The notes: generated by a model from the letters alone, not told the origin. A stretch of 64,000 bases of DNA from CAILZL01 sp963748005 (GCA_963748005.1 CAVVHH010000002.1:62001-126000), one strand, 5' to 3'. Counted from the stretch's first letter, positions 45,483 through 55,642 are shown. Numbers and translations: made by a program.

Positions 45483-47027
45483 TTGATTCGATCACGTCTG
45501 CTTGGCGGCATGGGTCTGGTTTTGGCAGCCGTATTGGTAATTTGGCCGGCCTGGTTCAATGGCCAGCCTTTCTTTTACACAGACACTTCCGCTTATATCC
45601 GGGGCGCCGACGCCGGAATCGAGAAGATTACCGGGATCAGCACGCAATGGTCGGTGCCACAGAGCATCTCGCCGACAGGTGCGATCGCCCCAAAGGCCAC
45701 CGTTGAGACGAACATGGCCGGCACCGCCTCGCCCGGTACACTCAACAGCGCGCCGACACGGCTGCCTGACGTTGTCCTGGCCGGTCGCTCCGTCTACTAC
45801 GGTGCCCTACTGTATGTCGGCTATGCCGCGGGAAATTTCTGGCTCACGGTTTTGGTGCAAGGAATGCTCGTCACAATGGTCACGGCCATGCTTCTTCACA
45901 GCCAAGGCCTACTTCGTCCGCAGCACTTCTCCCTGGCAACAGTACTGCTCTGTCTGACCCCCGCTTCGCTCTATGCCTCACTACTGATGCCAGACATCTT
46001 TGGTGGTGTAACGGTAGCTGCCGGCGCCGCTCTTCTGTTTGGATTGACGTCAGCCCGACGCTCAGTGACAGTCTCATGGTTCTTTTTACTGACCGCAGCG
46101 CTGTTGATGCACAGCTCGAATGTCGTAGTCTGTGCGGCGATCTGGGCCATCGCAGTACTCGCCTGCCTGCTCACGCAATGGCGACCGGAAACTCTGCGCG
46201 GCTTTGTGCTGGTGCCGCTCGCGATCCTGGTCGCGTTGTCCGGCGAAGCGGCTTTCGCAGCGGGTGTCAGACATTTTCTGGGCGATGCGCCGATCCGTCC
46301 CCCGTTCCTGATGGCGCGTGTAATTGGGGACGGTACCGGCGAAAAATACCTCCGGTCCCATTGTGCAACCAGTGACTTCACTGTTTGCCGATTCGTGGAC
46401 CGCCTGCCGCTGACCGCTGACGAATTTCTCTGGCTTGAAGATCCTCAGCGCGGCGTATTCTCGGTCAGCGATGCAGTGACACGACGTGCTCTGGCCAATG
46501 AGCAGGCACGTTTCGTGTTGGCAGCAATCGCAAACGATCCAGTAGGTCAGATCAAGGCATCCCTGCGCAATAGCTATGTCCAGTTGATTGCCCTCGGCGC
46601 GTCAGAGTTCAGTTATTGGGATGGCGACAAGCCGAACTACGCAATCAAGCTACCCCGCGAGACATGGGCATCGATGCAGAAATCGCGTGCCTTCCTTGGA
46701 CAGATTCCCGTTAGCGCGCTGACCTCCATGACGGTTGTGACAACTGCACTCGGTGCTTTTTACCTGCTGCTGACTCTCGCCTTCACCCTGGTGCGGCGCA
46801 GGCCATTGGACCCCGCGATGCGCCTGGCACTACTGGTTGCGGCCGGAGTACTGTTAAATGCGATGGTCTGCGGCAGCATGTCGGAGCCCCACAATCGCTA
46901 TCAGGCACGGGTCATCTGGCTCATTCCGCTGGTTGCGCTGCTAGTCGATCTGGATGCTCGACGTGAGTGGTGGGAACGGGCATTGTCACTGTTTCGCCGT
47001 TCAGGGAGCCAGTCCCCCTTGCCTTGA
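45483..47027 (+). CDS. Polytopic membrane protein of unknown function
   Basis: 514 residues with about ten hydrophobic spans. After the first span there is an extended loop with FFYTDTSAYIRGADAGIEK, where an Asp precedes YIRGAD, a layout seen in GT-C-type membrane enzymes. A second soluble loop of about 110 residues is at about 260-385. I do not recognise the family. The likely start is TTG at 45483 with GGGAG eight bases upstream; ATG at 45510 is an alternative. It precedes a PMT-like gene by 43 bases and probably belongs to the same plus-strand operon. Confidence 0.65.
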   Translation: MIRSRLLGGMGLVLAAVLVIWPAWFNGQPFFYTDTSAYIRGADAGIEKITGISTQWSVPQSISPTGAIAPKATVETNMAGTASPGTLNSAPTRLPDVVLAGRSVYYGALLYVGYAAGNFWLTVLVQGMLVTMVTAMLLHSQGLLRPQHFSLATVLLCLTPASLYASLLMPDIFGGVTVAAGAALLFGLTSARRSVTVSWFFLLTAALLMHSSNVVVCAAIWAIAVLACLLTQWRPETLRGFVLVPLAILVALSGEAAFAAGVRHFLGDAPIRPPFLMARVIGDGTGEKYLRSHCATSDFTVCRFVDRLPLTADEFLWLEDPQRGVFSVSDAVTRRALANEQARFVLAAIANDPVGQIKASLRNSYVQLIALGASEFSYWDGDKPNYAIKLPRETWASMQKSRAFLGQIPVSALTSMTVVTTALGAFYLLLTLAFTLVRRRPLDPAMRLALLVAAGVLLNAMVCGSMSEPHNRYQARVIWLIPLVALLVDLDARREWWERALSLFRRSGSQSPLP

Positions 47028-47070
47028 TGCATGCGTTAATCGCCCACCCACTTTGGCTGCCATTTCACCA

Positions 47071-48396
47071 ATGAACCCTACCGTCCTGCGTACTCGTTTC
47101 GCACTCACGCCTGCATTGATTGCCGGAACAATAGTGCTTCTCAAAGCTGGGTTGCTACTGCTCGTGCTGCCGAGAATCGAAGCATGGATCGCCCCTAGCT
47201 ATGGTCTCGGCTTTTCTGACGACTACGATGTTCTTGCCCGCAACATAGCTTCCGGCTACGGATACCGTTTCTTCCCCGACACGGCTCTGACCATGATGCG
47301 CGAGCCTGGCTATCCACTGATACTTGCCGGACTCTTTTATATGTTCGGCTACGGCATCAGCGTAGCCCGCATCGCGAACCTGGTGTTCTCGTTCTTTGCC
47401 GCACTGAGCCTGAGTCGCCTGACAAGAAAAGTATCGGGCGACGAGTGGGTCGCACGGCTGGCGCCCGCACTGTTCCTTCTCCATCCCGGCATCGTGCTTT
47501 CGGAGGCGCGCGGTGGGGTCGAGAATCTGTTCATCATGTTGTTGCTGTTATTCATGGAGGCGCTATACCGTGCGCTGTCAGGAAATCGTTGGCGCGACTA
47601 CGTAGTCGCTGGTCTGCTATTGGGAATCTCAGCAACGGTACGCAGCACCGCGCTGCTGTTTCCCGTTTTCCTGGTGGGCTACTCCCTGTTTTGGCTGCGT
47701 CGCCAGCAGTCAGTGCCCAGTGTCCTATTGCGCTTCGCTTCCCTGATGGCTGCGGCTGCTCTTGTACTCACTCCATGGACAGTGCGTAACTACCTGTTGA
47801 CCGGTGCCGTCGTGCCGACCGCCAGTGTGGCGGGTGTTTCCGCATATGCCGGCTACCATATTTGCACTCACCTGTCATTCAACAACACATTCTATGCCGC
47901 CGATGCCGACGCAGGCATCGCGCGCACAGCAATAGCACGCGAGGGTGGATTGAAATTCAAGGAAATGGGAAACCATTACTACCTCTATTTCTACGATACA
48001 CACGACGAACTCGCTTACAACCATCTGCTGACTCAACGCCTGAAGGAGCGTTACGTGGAATCACCGCTGCTGTTACCGACCTGCGCGTCAAAAAATCTGT
48101 TTCATTTCTGGTTTTCTGGAAGGACCTGGCGAGTTACCGCGCTCAACATCATGGTGCAGCTCCCCTATATGCTACTGGCGGGCATCGGATTCTTCTTCGG
48201 CCTGCGTAGCGAACGAAAGGCCCTATACGCACCCCTAATCCTGTTCGTCGTCTATACGCTGTGTGTCTATGTGCCGATATTGGCCCAAGCCCGCTACAGC
48301 CTTCATCTGGTGCCATTCCTGTCAATTCCCGCTGCCGCCACATTGATGCGCTGGTGGCAAGGCCGGAAATCAGCTCCAAGCTCAGCCAACGGCTAA
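47071..48396 (+). CDS. PMT/ArnT-like (GT39-type) membrane glycosyltransferase
   Basis: 441 residues with about ten membrane spans. The first periplasmic loop FSDDYDVLARNIASGYGYRF and then REPGYPLILAGLFYMFGYG match the PMT_2 region of GT-C enzymes, with a DDYD acidic motif. It lacks the long C-terminal periplasmic domain of ArnT. ATG at 47071 begins MNPTVLRT. It sits between the unknown membrane protein and the MBOAT gene (18 bases), suggesting a shared transcript. Expected donor: a polyprenyl-phosphate sugar. Confidence 0.75.
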   Translation: MNPTVLRTRFALTPALIAGTIVLLKAGLLLLVLPRIEAWIAPSYGLGFSDDYDVLARNIASGYGYRFFPDTALTMMREPGYPLILAGLFYMFGYGISVARIANLVFSFFAALSLSRLTRKVSGDEWVARLAPALFLLHPGIVLSEARGGVENLFIMLLLLFMEALYRALSGNRWRDYVVAGLLLGISATVRSTALLFPVFLVGYSLFWLRRQQSVPSVLLRFASLMAAAALVLTPWTVRNYLLTGAVVPTASVAGVSAYAGYHICTHLSFNNTFYAADADAGIARTAIAREGGLKFKEMGNHYYLYFYDTHDELAYNHLLTQRLKERYVESPLLLPTCASKNLFHFWFSGRTWRVTALNIMVQLPYMLLAGIGFFFGLRSERKALYAPLILFVVYTLCVYVPILAQARYSLHLVPFLSIPAAATLMRWWQGRKSAPSSANG

Positions 48397-48414
48397 TCGC
48401 GATCTGTTGGCGCC

Positions 48415-49809
48415 ATGCTCTTCAACTCGCTGCAGTTCCTCGTCTTCTTTCCGCTGGTGACACTGGCCTATTTCCTGCTGCCAGGTCGTCTGCGTTGGCT
48501 GCTGCTACTGGGAGCGAGCTGCTACTTCTATATGGCGTTCGTCCCTTACTACATCCTGATCCTGGCTGTCACAATCCTGATCGACTACTTCGCAGGGGCG
48601 TGGATCGAAGACTCCACGGGACCTCGACGCCGTGCACTACTGATCGTGAGCATCTTGAGCACCTGTCTCGTGCTGTTTTTCTTCAAGTACTACAATTTTG
48701 CCATCACCAATTTCAACGCTTTGGCAACATTCCTTCACTGGAACTATTCACTCAGCTCGCTGGCCATCCTGCTGCCAATCGGACTATCGTTTCATACCTT
48801 TCAGAGCCTTTCCTACGTTATCGAGGTCTATCGTGGCCACCAGAAAGCCGAGCGTCACTTCGGTATCTATGCGCTCTACGTGATGTTTTATCCACAGCTG
48901 GTTGCCGGACCGATCGAGCGACCACAAAACCTGCTGCATCAGTTCCGTGAGACACACCGCTTCCAGTACGACAAGGTTCGCTCCGGCTTGCTGTTAATGC
49001 TGTGGGGTTTCTTCAAGAAGGTCGTGGTGGCCGACCGCGTTGCGCTGTACGTGAATGCCGTCTACGGCAACGTGGATCAGCACAATGGCTTCACTCTCGC
49101 AGTGGCAACAGTATTTTTTGCGTTTCAGATCTATGCCGACTTCTCCGGCTATTCAGATATCGCAATCGGCGCCGCAAGGGTCATGGGCTTTGATTTGATG
49201 CTGAATTTCAACCGCCCCTACTTTTCCAAAAGCATTGGTGAATTCTGGCGACGCTGGCATATTTCGCTGTCTACCTGGTTTCAGGACTATGTCTACATTC
49301 CACTTGGTGGCAATCGCGTGGCGATTCACCGCTGGTTTTTCAATCTGCTTATCACCTTCATCATCAGCGGGCTGTGGCATGGCGCCAACTGGACTTTCAT
49401 TGTCTGGGGTTTGCTGAATGGCTTGTATCTTGTCGCGGGAGTTATCCTGTCTCCGGCTTTGCCAAAGGGATTTCCGACATTGGCGAAGGTATTGACCACC
49501 TTCCTGCTCACGTGCGTAGCGTGGGTCTTTTTTCGCGCGGAGAATCTTGCCGACGCGCTGCTGGCACTAAAGAAGATTGCTGTCGACCACGGCCCGCTTT
49601 TCACGGCAGGTACCCGCGATTTTATACACGGAGTGGTAGCCATCCTGATGCTGTTGGCCATCGACTACGTGACCCGGGGACAGCGATTCGAAGATTTTGT
49701 CGTAAATCGAGCCATGCCCGTGCGCTGGACAATCTACCTGCTGCTCATTGCTACCATTGCAACCATGGGAGTATTCGGTGCCTCACAGTTTATCTACTTC
49801 CAGTTCTGA
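48415..49809 (+). CDS. MBOAT-family O-acyltransferase (AlgI-like)
   Basis: 464-residue polytopic membrane acyltransferase. Family features: FNSLQFLVFFPLV at the N-terminus, FYPQLVAGPIERP, FQIYADFSGYSDIAIGAARVMG, FWRRWHISLSTWFQDYVYIP and ISGLWHGANWTF, which carries the conserved catalytic His. AlgI and DltB-type proteins move acyl groups across the inner membrane for O-acetylation or D-alanylation of exported polymers, working with a periplasmic SGNH-like partner. Such a partner is encoded directly downstream. It is probably involved in acylating the exopolysaccharide. Confidence 0.92.
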   Translation: MLFNSLQFLVFFPLVTLAYFLLPGRLRWLLLLGASCYFYMAFVPYYILILAVTILIDYFAGAWIEDSTGPRRRALLIVSILSTCLVLFFFKYYNFAITNFNALATFLHWNYSLSSLAILLPIGLSFHTFQSLSYVIEVYRGHQKAERHFGIYALYVMFYPQLVAGPIERPQNLLHQFRETHRFQYDKVRSGLLLMLWGFFKKVVVADRVALYVNAVYGNVDQHNGFTLAVATVFFAFQIYADFSGYSDIAIGAARVMGFDLMLNFNRPYFSKSIGEFWRRWHISLSTWFQDYVYIPLGGNRVAIHRWFFNLLITFIISGLWHGANWTFIVWGLLNGLYLVAGVILSPALPKGFPTLAKVLTTFLLTCVAWVFFRAENLADALLALKKIAVDHGPLFTAGTRDFIHGVVAILMLLAIDYVTRGQRFEDFVVNRAMPVRWTIYLLLIATIATMGVFGASQFIYFQF

Positions 49810-49813
49810 GGAT

Positions 49814-50746
49814 GTGCGACGCTTTACGCTCAAATTGGTGCTAATGGCAATAGCCTTGGTGCTGATGGACCGGAGTGCAGGCGCATTAGCCCAGTATCTT
49901 TTCCTGCGCACAACTGACGGTGATACCGGGGAGCAAGTGAATGGGCTGCTGACAAGTCGTGCGCCAGTGGTAGTCTTCGGCTCGTCGCGCGCGGAAAGTC
50001 ATTATGTACCCGAGGTGCTGGAGTCGGAGCTGGGAGTCAAGGTATTCAACGGAGGCTACAAAGGCTCCAACGCGCTTTACGACTATGGAGTACAGCAGCT
50101 GACATTCCGCAAGTTCTTGCCGCGCGTTGTGATCTACGATTTCTCGGCAGTAGCAGTCGCTCGAAGCGATGCCGATCCGTTTGAACGACTGGAGCCACTC
50201 TACCCATTCCATGATGACCCAGCAATCTGGAGCATGATCTCGGAACGCGGAACGCTGCAGCGCACACTGTTTCTGTCGCACTTGTATCCCTATAACTCCA
50301 AGCTGCACTCACTGATACTGTTCAACATCATCAAGAATCGCCCAGGCGCCTCGCAAGGCTACGTGCCGCAGGACTCCGTGATGCCTGACCGGGCACCAGG
50401 GACGTTGAACTGGACCGAACGCCGTTACGACCCGCGATTGGTAACTGCCCTGCGCGAACTCCTGGAGTCGGCCGCAAATCGTGGCTCACGAGTGATCGTC
50501 GTTATTTCCCCACATTACTCCTTGGGCAGCTACGACATACCGACGGAAATTCAGTCAGTCCTCGACCGGTACGGCATTCCCGTTCTGGACTTCAACGGTC
50601 CCGCCTTCACCCAGTTTCTTGACCACCATCTTTACAGAGACGAGAGTCATCTCAACGATACCGGTGCACGCTTGTTTTCCAGGGTGCTCGGGGGAAAAAT
50701 TGCATCCATGGATTTGCTCACGCCGCCAGCGTCGGCAGGCGGGTGA
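49814..50746 (+). CDS. Periplasmic SGNH-like partner of the MBOAT protein
   Basis: About 310 residues with one N-terminal signal anchor (TLKLVLMAIALVLMDRSAGA). An SGNH-like block I VVVFGSSRAESHYVPEVLE and a distal DESHLNDTGARLFS give the Ser and Asp-x-x-His expected of AlgJ/AlgX/DltD-like or DUF1574-type transferases. GTG at 49814, four bases after the MBOAT stop, is the likely start, and ATG at 49844 is an alternative. The pairing with an MBOAT protein indicates that it receives the acyl group and places it on a glycan in the periplasm. Confidence 0.8.
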   Translation: MRRFTLKLVLMAIALVLMDRSAGALAQYLFLRTTDGDTGEQVNGLLTSRAPVVVFGSSRAESHYVPEVLESELGVKVFNGGYKGSNALYDYGVQQLTFRKFLPRVVIYDFSAVAVARSDADPFERLEPLYPFHDDPAIWSMISERGTLQRTLFLSHLYPYNSKLHSLILFNIIKNRPGASQGYVPQDSVMPDRAPGTLNWTERRYDPRLVTALRELLESAANRGSRVIVVISPHYSLGSYDIPTEIQSVLDRYGIPVLDFNGPAFTQFLDHHLYRDESHLNDTGARLFSRVLGGKIASMDLLTPPASAGG

Positions 50747-50927
50747 GAAGTATTGGTCGAATTGCCTGTCCTGCGAAGCATGGTGCTCCAATGTTGAAAT
50801 ATTGGGACATGGGCACCCTGCGCTGAGCTGGTCCGCCTCGGCTGGATAGTGAGACCCGGTCACCCCCATCTGCTATTTTGTCGGCTTGTTAAGCTTAAAC
50901 GGTCCCTGGATGCCGTGAGGAACGAAA

Positions 50928-52058
50928 GTGCAAGCCACCCTTAGAATCGCTTTCATCAAGTCTGGAGATTTTTCTCATGTAAACGCCAGGGTGCTGGATA
51001 TGCTGCACGCGCACTTTCCGGAGGCGATTGTCGATGTATTCGATACTCAGGAGCTACCAGCCTGTCGTGGGCGCTGGCTCCCAGTGTTCGGACTGCAGGC
51101 ACTGCTGCACTACGGTCCCAAGGCCTGCCGCGGATTAAGTGCAGTCCGGCGCTACGCCCAGCGCACCCCTGCTTTTTTTGCGGCAGTACGCTCACAGCTG
51201 ACCAAGCGTCTGCAGTCACACAAGTATGGCTTTACGATCCAGACTCAGTCGATCGTAGATGCCAGTCAGCCAGGAGTTCCCCATTTTGTTTACACGGACC
51301 ATACCCATCAGACGAATCTGTATTACCCGGGTTTCGATCCCGCCGATTTATATTCAGCTGAGTGGCTAGCCAGAGAAAACAGCATCTACGCCAACGCCAG
51401 AGTCATCTTTACCATGAGCCCGCACGTCTCCAGATCGTTGGTAGAACAGTACGGAACAGATGTTTCTCGCGTGCAATGTGTGGGCATCGGCAGTAACACC
51501 GAGGCCCCGCGAGAAGAGTTACTGGACAACGCACGTTACGCCCGCAAGGAGATTATTTTTGTTGGTATAGACTGGACCCGTAAGGGCGGGCCTCAGCTTG
51601 TGCAAGCCTACGAAAAAGTGCTACGACAGCATCCTGATGCCAAGCTGACTGTCATCGGCTGCTCCCCCAGCATCGATCTGCCAAATTGCCGGGTGCTAGG
51701 CCGACTGCCTCTTGACCAAGTTGGTCAGCACTATCGTCACGCGTCGGTATTTTGCATGCCCACCCGGAACGAGCCTTTTGGCATCGTGTTTCTCGAAGCC
51801 TTTGCCCATAGGCTGCCGGTGGTCGCCAGCAATATCGGGGCACTCCCCAGCCTGATTCAGGAAGGAGCCAGTGGCTATATGGTGCCGCCGGACGATATAG
51901 ATTGTTTGGCTGCCAGATTAATCGAGCTGATTTCCAATCCTGAAAAAAGCCGCTCATTCGGCAACGCAGGCTATCAATACGTCACGGCAAATTTCACATG
52001 GGAACGAACGGGCCGTCTCATATCTGAGCGTATACGCCGTGAAATTGGTGATGCTTGA
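50928..52058 (+). CDS. Glycosyltransferase family 4
   Basis: 376-residue GT-B enzyme. The N-terminal half includes DHTHQTNLYYPGFDP and a MSPHVSRSL segment. The C-terminal donor domain has IFVGIDWTRKGGPQLVQAYE, PTRNEPFGIVFLEAFAHRLPVVAS (E-x7-E motif) and GYMVPPDD. GTG at 50928 is preceded by AGGA at good spacing. It is separated from the SGNH gene by 181 non-coding bases and converges with the GT4 gene at 52088. Confidence 0.88.
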   Translation: MQATLRIAFIKSGDFSHVNARVLDMLHAHFPEAIVDVFDTQELPACRGRWLPVFGLQALLHYGPKACRGLSAVRRYAQRTPAFFAAVRSQLTKRLQSHKYGFTIQTQSIVDASQPGVPHFVYTDHTHQTNLYYPGFDPADLYSAEWLARENSIYANARVIFTMSPHVSRSLVEQYGTDVSRVQCVGIGSNTEAPREELLDNARYARKEIIFVGIDWTRKGGPQLVQAYEKVLRQHPDAKLTVIGCSPSIDLPNCRVLGRLPLDQVGQHYRHASVFCMPTRNEPFGIVFLEAFAHRLPVVASNIGALPSLIQEGASGYMVPPDDIDCLAARLIELISNPEKSRSFGNAGYQYVTANFTWERTGRLISERIRREIGDA

Positions 52059-52087
52059 GCATGGCAAGCCCGATGTGACCAATTCAT

Positions 52088-53176
52088 CTATGCAGATGCT
52101 ATTGAACGATACACCTGCAGGGTCTGGTCTGCGATGCGATCCCAGTCATGGCGATCAACTACCCAGCGACGGCGCGCATCGCTTGCGACCGTATCTTCGG
52201 GCGCATCGGCGAGTTGCGTCATCGCGGTGGCCAGCGCATCAACATCCCCCATTCTGAAATAACACCCCGCATCCAGATCCAGCTCCAGATTCGCTGGAAT
52301 ATCGCTGGCCAGAACCGGTAATCCGTAACTCAACGCCTCCAGCAAGGCGATAGGCATGCCTTCGTGCGCTGAAGGAAGGATAAAACCACCCGCGTGCGAA
52401 TAAAGCTGCGCCAACGCGGCGCCATTGAGAAACCCGGTCAACACGACGCCATTCCCAATGTTGCTCTGGACCTTTTGCGAATACGGACTATTGTCCAACC
52501 CGCCCACCAGGGCCAATTGCCAATTGCGGGGCTGACGCGCCCGATAGGCATCAATCAAATCCATCTGCCTCTTCTCCGGCGCAACACGGCCAACATGCAG
52601 GAAGTACTCGCCGGGCTTCAAGCCAAAACGAATGACATGATCAAATTCACGCAATGGTTCGATTGGAATCACGCCATTGGGAATCAACACCGAATCGTGA
52701 TGGTATTTTTCCCGGATCAGATCGCACATGGCTTTCGAGACCGCGATGCGCGCGTGCGAACACGTCATGCCGACACGTTCCCCAGTCTGCAGTATCCAGC
52801 GCGCCAGTGGGCCCCACTTTTCGTGCTCATAATTCTGGCTATGGTAGGTGACCACCACCTTAAGGCCCAACAGGCGCGCAATTGGAGTCACGATTGCAGG
52901 ACCGATCGAATGAATATGCAGGATGTCGGGCCGGGCGAACCCTGCGTACAACACGCCCAGCACCGAATGCACCAATGCCTCCAGACCAGCGCGGCGTGGT
53001 GACCACAGGCGACGCAACTTGATGGAACCGAATGCATCTACGCCTTTTGGAACGAACGGCGTGCGCACCAGCGCCTCAACGTCGCAGCCCAGCGCCGCAA
53101 GACGCTTGTACAAATGTTCAGCGTGAGTTTCAACACCACCCTGAACATTGGGCATCCCGCGGATGCCGAGTACCAT
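52088..53176 (-). CDS. Glycosyltransferase family 4, rhamnosyltransferase-like
   Basis: 362 residues from ATG 53176 (MVLGIRGMPNVQGGVETHAEHL), an N-terminus close to the DUF1972/rhamnosyltransferase branch (GTRGIPxxYGGFE). The C-terminal donor domain contains VGRVAPEKRQMDLI and PSAHEGMPIALLEALSYGLPVLAS. GAGGAG lies in the 19-base gap after the preceding gene. It is the last gene of the Wzx-GT4 operon. L-rhamnose as donor is only a guess from the N-terminal motif. Confidence 0.87.
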   Translation of the reverse strand: MVLGIRGMPNVQGGVETHAEHLYKRLAALGCDVEALVRTPFVPKGVDAFGSIKLRRLWSPRRAGLEALVHSVLGVLYAGFARPDILHIHSIGPAIVTPIARLLGLKVVVTYHSQNYEHEKWGPLARWILQTGERVGMTCSHARIAVSKAMCDLIREKYHHDSVLIPNGVIPIEPLREFDHVIRFGLKPGEYFLHVGRVAPEKRQMDLIDAYRARQPRNWQLALVGGLDNSPYSQKVQSNIGNGVVLTGFLNGAALAQLYSHAGGFILPSAHEGMPIALLEALSYGLPVLASDIPANLELDLDAGCYFRMGDVDALATAMTQLADAPEDTVASDARRRWVVDRHDWDRIADQTLQVYRSIASA

Positions 53177-53195
53177 GATTTTCAGGATGCGCTCC

Positions 53196-54461
53196 TCACG
53201 AGGTCGGTTGGACAGCCGCACGCAGACGACCTTCAAGTTCCGGCACGCCAAGCTCACGATAAATTCCAAGAATCCGTTCGCGATACCTGGCAGCCGTGAA
53301 CTCGGTTTCAATCCAGGCTCTTGCCGCGCGCCCCATGTCGGACACCTCATCGTCGGAACGATCAGCCATGGCTGTCAACGCGGCGGCTAACGAACCAACA
53401 TCCCCGCTAGTGAATCCGAGCCCGGTTACATTCTCGCGAATCAGTTCCGGAATACCGCCAATGCGTGCGCCGATGACTGGCTTCCCCATGGAATAGGCCT
53501 CCAGCACCGAGAGCGGAGCATTCTCGTACCACTCCGATGGCAGGATGACCGCACGTGCACTACGAATGGCATCGTGCAGCGTTTGCCCGGTGAGGTATCC
53601 CAGGAAAGTAACGTCGGCCTGCAATTCCAACGCCAATGCCTGCAATTCACTTGTTTGCGGGCCGGTGCCGGCCAGCAGCAGGCGCGATCGCGAAGCGGCT
53701 ACTGCCCGGATCAATGTGGCCAGTCCTTTCTCTCGTGACAACCGCCCAACATATGCAAACGCCTTTCCGGGTTGATATTGCGGCACCAGGTTGTCTATAT
53801 CGACAAAGTTGGGCACGTGCCGGAACTTGGCTCGCGGCAGTCCCCATTCCACGAATTTCTCGATATAAAACCGGCTTGGCACAACAAAACAGTTGACGTT
53901 ATCCAGGTAAGAACCCAGCAGGCGATGCAACATCGCTTCGGCAAAAATGATAGCGCTCATCGGCAGCGAGCCCTTGATGCAGCGATGCGTCACCACGTTG
54001 AAGAGCTTGCCGCCACGGCAACGCTCGCAGATGCCATCGCTTGCCAGCATGCTGTATGCCGGACAGGCGATCTTGAGGTCATGCAGCGTCAGCACGGTAG
54101 GCACACCCCGCTGCCGCAGCAACCCAAGAATAGAGGGTGAAATGTGGTGATAGATATTGTGCCCATGACAAATATCGGGACGTATTTCGTCCAGCAGCCT
54201 GCTCAGCTTGCGGCGCGCTTCGAAAGAGTAAATGACCTTTGGCACTCGAGTCAGTTTTTCACGCAGCGAATAACTGGCGCCGAACTCGAGCTCGTCGATA
54301 AAATGACTTGACCACGGTGTCGGCAGATTTTTCGGATGCTGCATCGAGAAGGGCACCACGCGCCACCCCAGGGCATCGAACATGCGATTATGTTCGAGAA
54401 ATACCGTTTCGGCTCCGCCTCGGTAGTAGTAATAGTTATTGACGGAAAGCAAGGTCGCCAT
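53196..54461 (-). CDS. Glycosyltransferase family 4
   Basis: 421 residues. N-terminal SVNNYYYYRGGAETVFLEHN is a typical GT4 glycine loop. LTLHDLKIACPAYSML is followed by a small CERCRGG cysteine cluster (Cys pairs as in several WcaC/WcaL-like enzymes). The donor domain has YVGRLSREKGLATLIRAV and PSEWYENAPLSVLEAYSMGKPVIG. It is co-directional with its neighbours, 14 bases after the previous gene's stop. It probably adds one sugar to the lipid-linked repeat unit in the cytoplasm. Confidence 0.88.
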   Translation of the reverse strand: MATLLSVNNYYYYRGGAETVFLEHNRMFDALGWRVVPFSMQHPKNLPTPWSSHFIDELEFGASYSLREKLTRVPKVIYSFEARRKLSRLLDEIRPDICHGHNIYHHISPSILGLLRQRGVPTVLTLHDLKIACPAYSMLASDGICERCRGGKLFNVVTHRCIKGSLPMSAIIFAEAMLHRLLGSYLDNVNCFVVPSRFYIEKFVEWGLPRAKFRHVPNFVDIDNLVPQYQPGKAFAYVGRLSREKGLATLIRAVAASRSRLLLAGTGPQTSELQALALELQADVTFLGYLTGQTLHDAIRSARAVILPSEWYENAPLSVLEAYSMGKPVIGARIGGIPELIRENVTGLGFTSGDVGSLAAALTAMADRSDDEVSDMGRAARAWIETEFTAARYRERILGIYRELGVPELEGRLRAAVQPTS

Positions 54462-54475
54462 TTCGTATTCCGTAA

Positions 54476-55642
54476 TTATTCAGGTATTGCCAGCGCTTCA
54501 GCGTCGGATGCAGTCCCGACGGGAACCTGGCCGGTTTCGAGCAGCCTTGCCAGCGTCACCGAATTTTGTAGTGAATGCTGCCGGGCCGCATATTTACGTG
54601 CGCGTTCAGCGAATCCACGCAACTTGTCAGCGTCTGTGACCAGAGATCGCACCGCCTGCGCCAATTCAGGCTCACTACCGGCATGTATGCCGATGCGCTC
54701 GTCATCCAGCACCCGGTCGGGGTTTACGTTCAAGCTGACAACTGGCACCTTGCGCATCCATGCCTGTATGAAGGTATTGGGAAATCCCTCCTGAACGCTG
54801 GTATTCACAAACACCTGCGCCTGTTCGAGCTGCCGGTTGACTTCATCCTGGGACAGTTTGCCCAGATACGTCAGATTGGGAGTTGCTCCGACGGTTTGCA
54901 TCAGAGTGTCACACCATCCGCGGGCTTCCGAGCTGGCCGGCGCACCGATCATCACAAATTGCACATTTGCCAAATCCTGCAGCGCCATTGCCAGACGAAC
55001 GAATGCATCGGGACGTTTGATTGGTTTGAGATTCGCCACCCACAGTACCTTGATGGGATCGGCCTTTTGCCACGTCGCGTCTGGCAGTGGATGGAAGTTG
55101 GGAATAACCATGTCGGCCACGCGCGAATAATTGGACTTGAGCAGAAGCGCCTGATCGTGCGTCTGTGTCACGATGTGGCTTGCATGTCGAATGCCGTATT
55201 CGATGCTGCGCCTTTCCAGAAACCGGCGCAGCGGATTGCGGCCGAAAAAACTGTTATCGCGGCTTACATCGCTGTCGTGTGCAACATGCCACAGCATGCG
55301 CACCCGGTGTCGGCGAGCGTAATGCGCACATATTCCCGTATATCCGCCCGCCACGCGCTGGTAAATGACCTCGGGACCGATGGCGCGCAATGCCCTGTAT
55401 AGCGGCATGGCATCCATCAGATAACCAAGTCTGGGCACGTGGCCCTGTCTGCCAATCTGTATGGCGCGATAGGAGCGCTTCCATTCATCTGGTTCTATGT
55501 GGTGCGCCAGATAGTAGAGCTCGAATTTTTCCGATGCGGCCAATGTATCAAGCAGCAAACCGATCTGATACTCCGCGCCGCCACCGTGCTCGAACGGATT
55601 GACAACACACAGCTTGCGCCGCCGGCTACCCAAGTCCTTCAT
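54476..55642 (-). CDS. Glycosyltransferase family 4
   Basis: 388 residues. VVNPFEHGGGAEYQIGLLLD is the N-terminal glycine motif. VLWVANLKPIKRPDAFVRLA and VNTSVQEGFPNTFIQAWMRKVPVVS form the donor-binding half. The start ATG overlaps the stop of the preceding GT4 (ATGA), so the two are translated together. Specific sugar not predictable. Confidence 0.87.
   Translation of the reverse strand: MKDLGSRRRKLCVVNPFEHGGGAEYQIGLLLDTLAASEKFELYYLAHHIEPDEWKRSYRAIQIGRQGHVPRLGYLMDAMPLYRALRAIGPEVIYQRVAGGYTGICAHYARRHRVRMLWHVAHDSDVSRDNSFFGRNPLRRFLERRSIEYGIRHASHIVTQTHDQALLLKSNYSRVADMVIPNFHPLPDATWQKADPIKVLWVANLKPIKRPDAFVRLAMALQDLANVQFVMIGAPASSEARGWCDTLMQTVGATPNLTYLGKLSQDEVNRQLEQAQVFVNTSVQEGFPNTFIQAWMRKVPVVSLNVNPDRVLDDERIGIHAGSEPELAQAVRSLVTDADKLRGFAERARKYAARQHSLQNSVTLARLLETGQVPVGTASDAEALAIPE

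Noticed and set aside
45172..45495. Possible 107-codon minus-strand gene
   Set aside because: Overlaps the start of the following membrane-protein gene, and the translation has no recognisable features.
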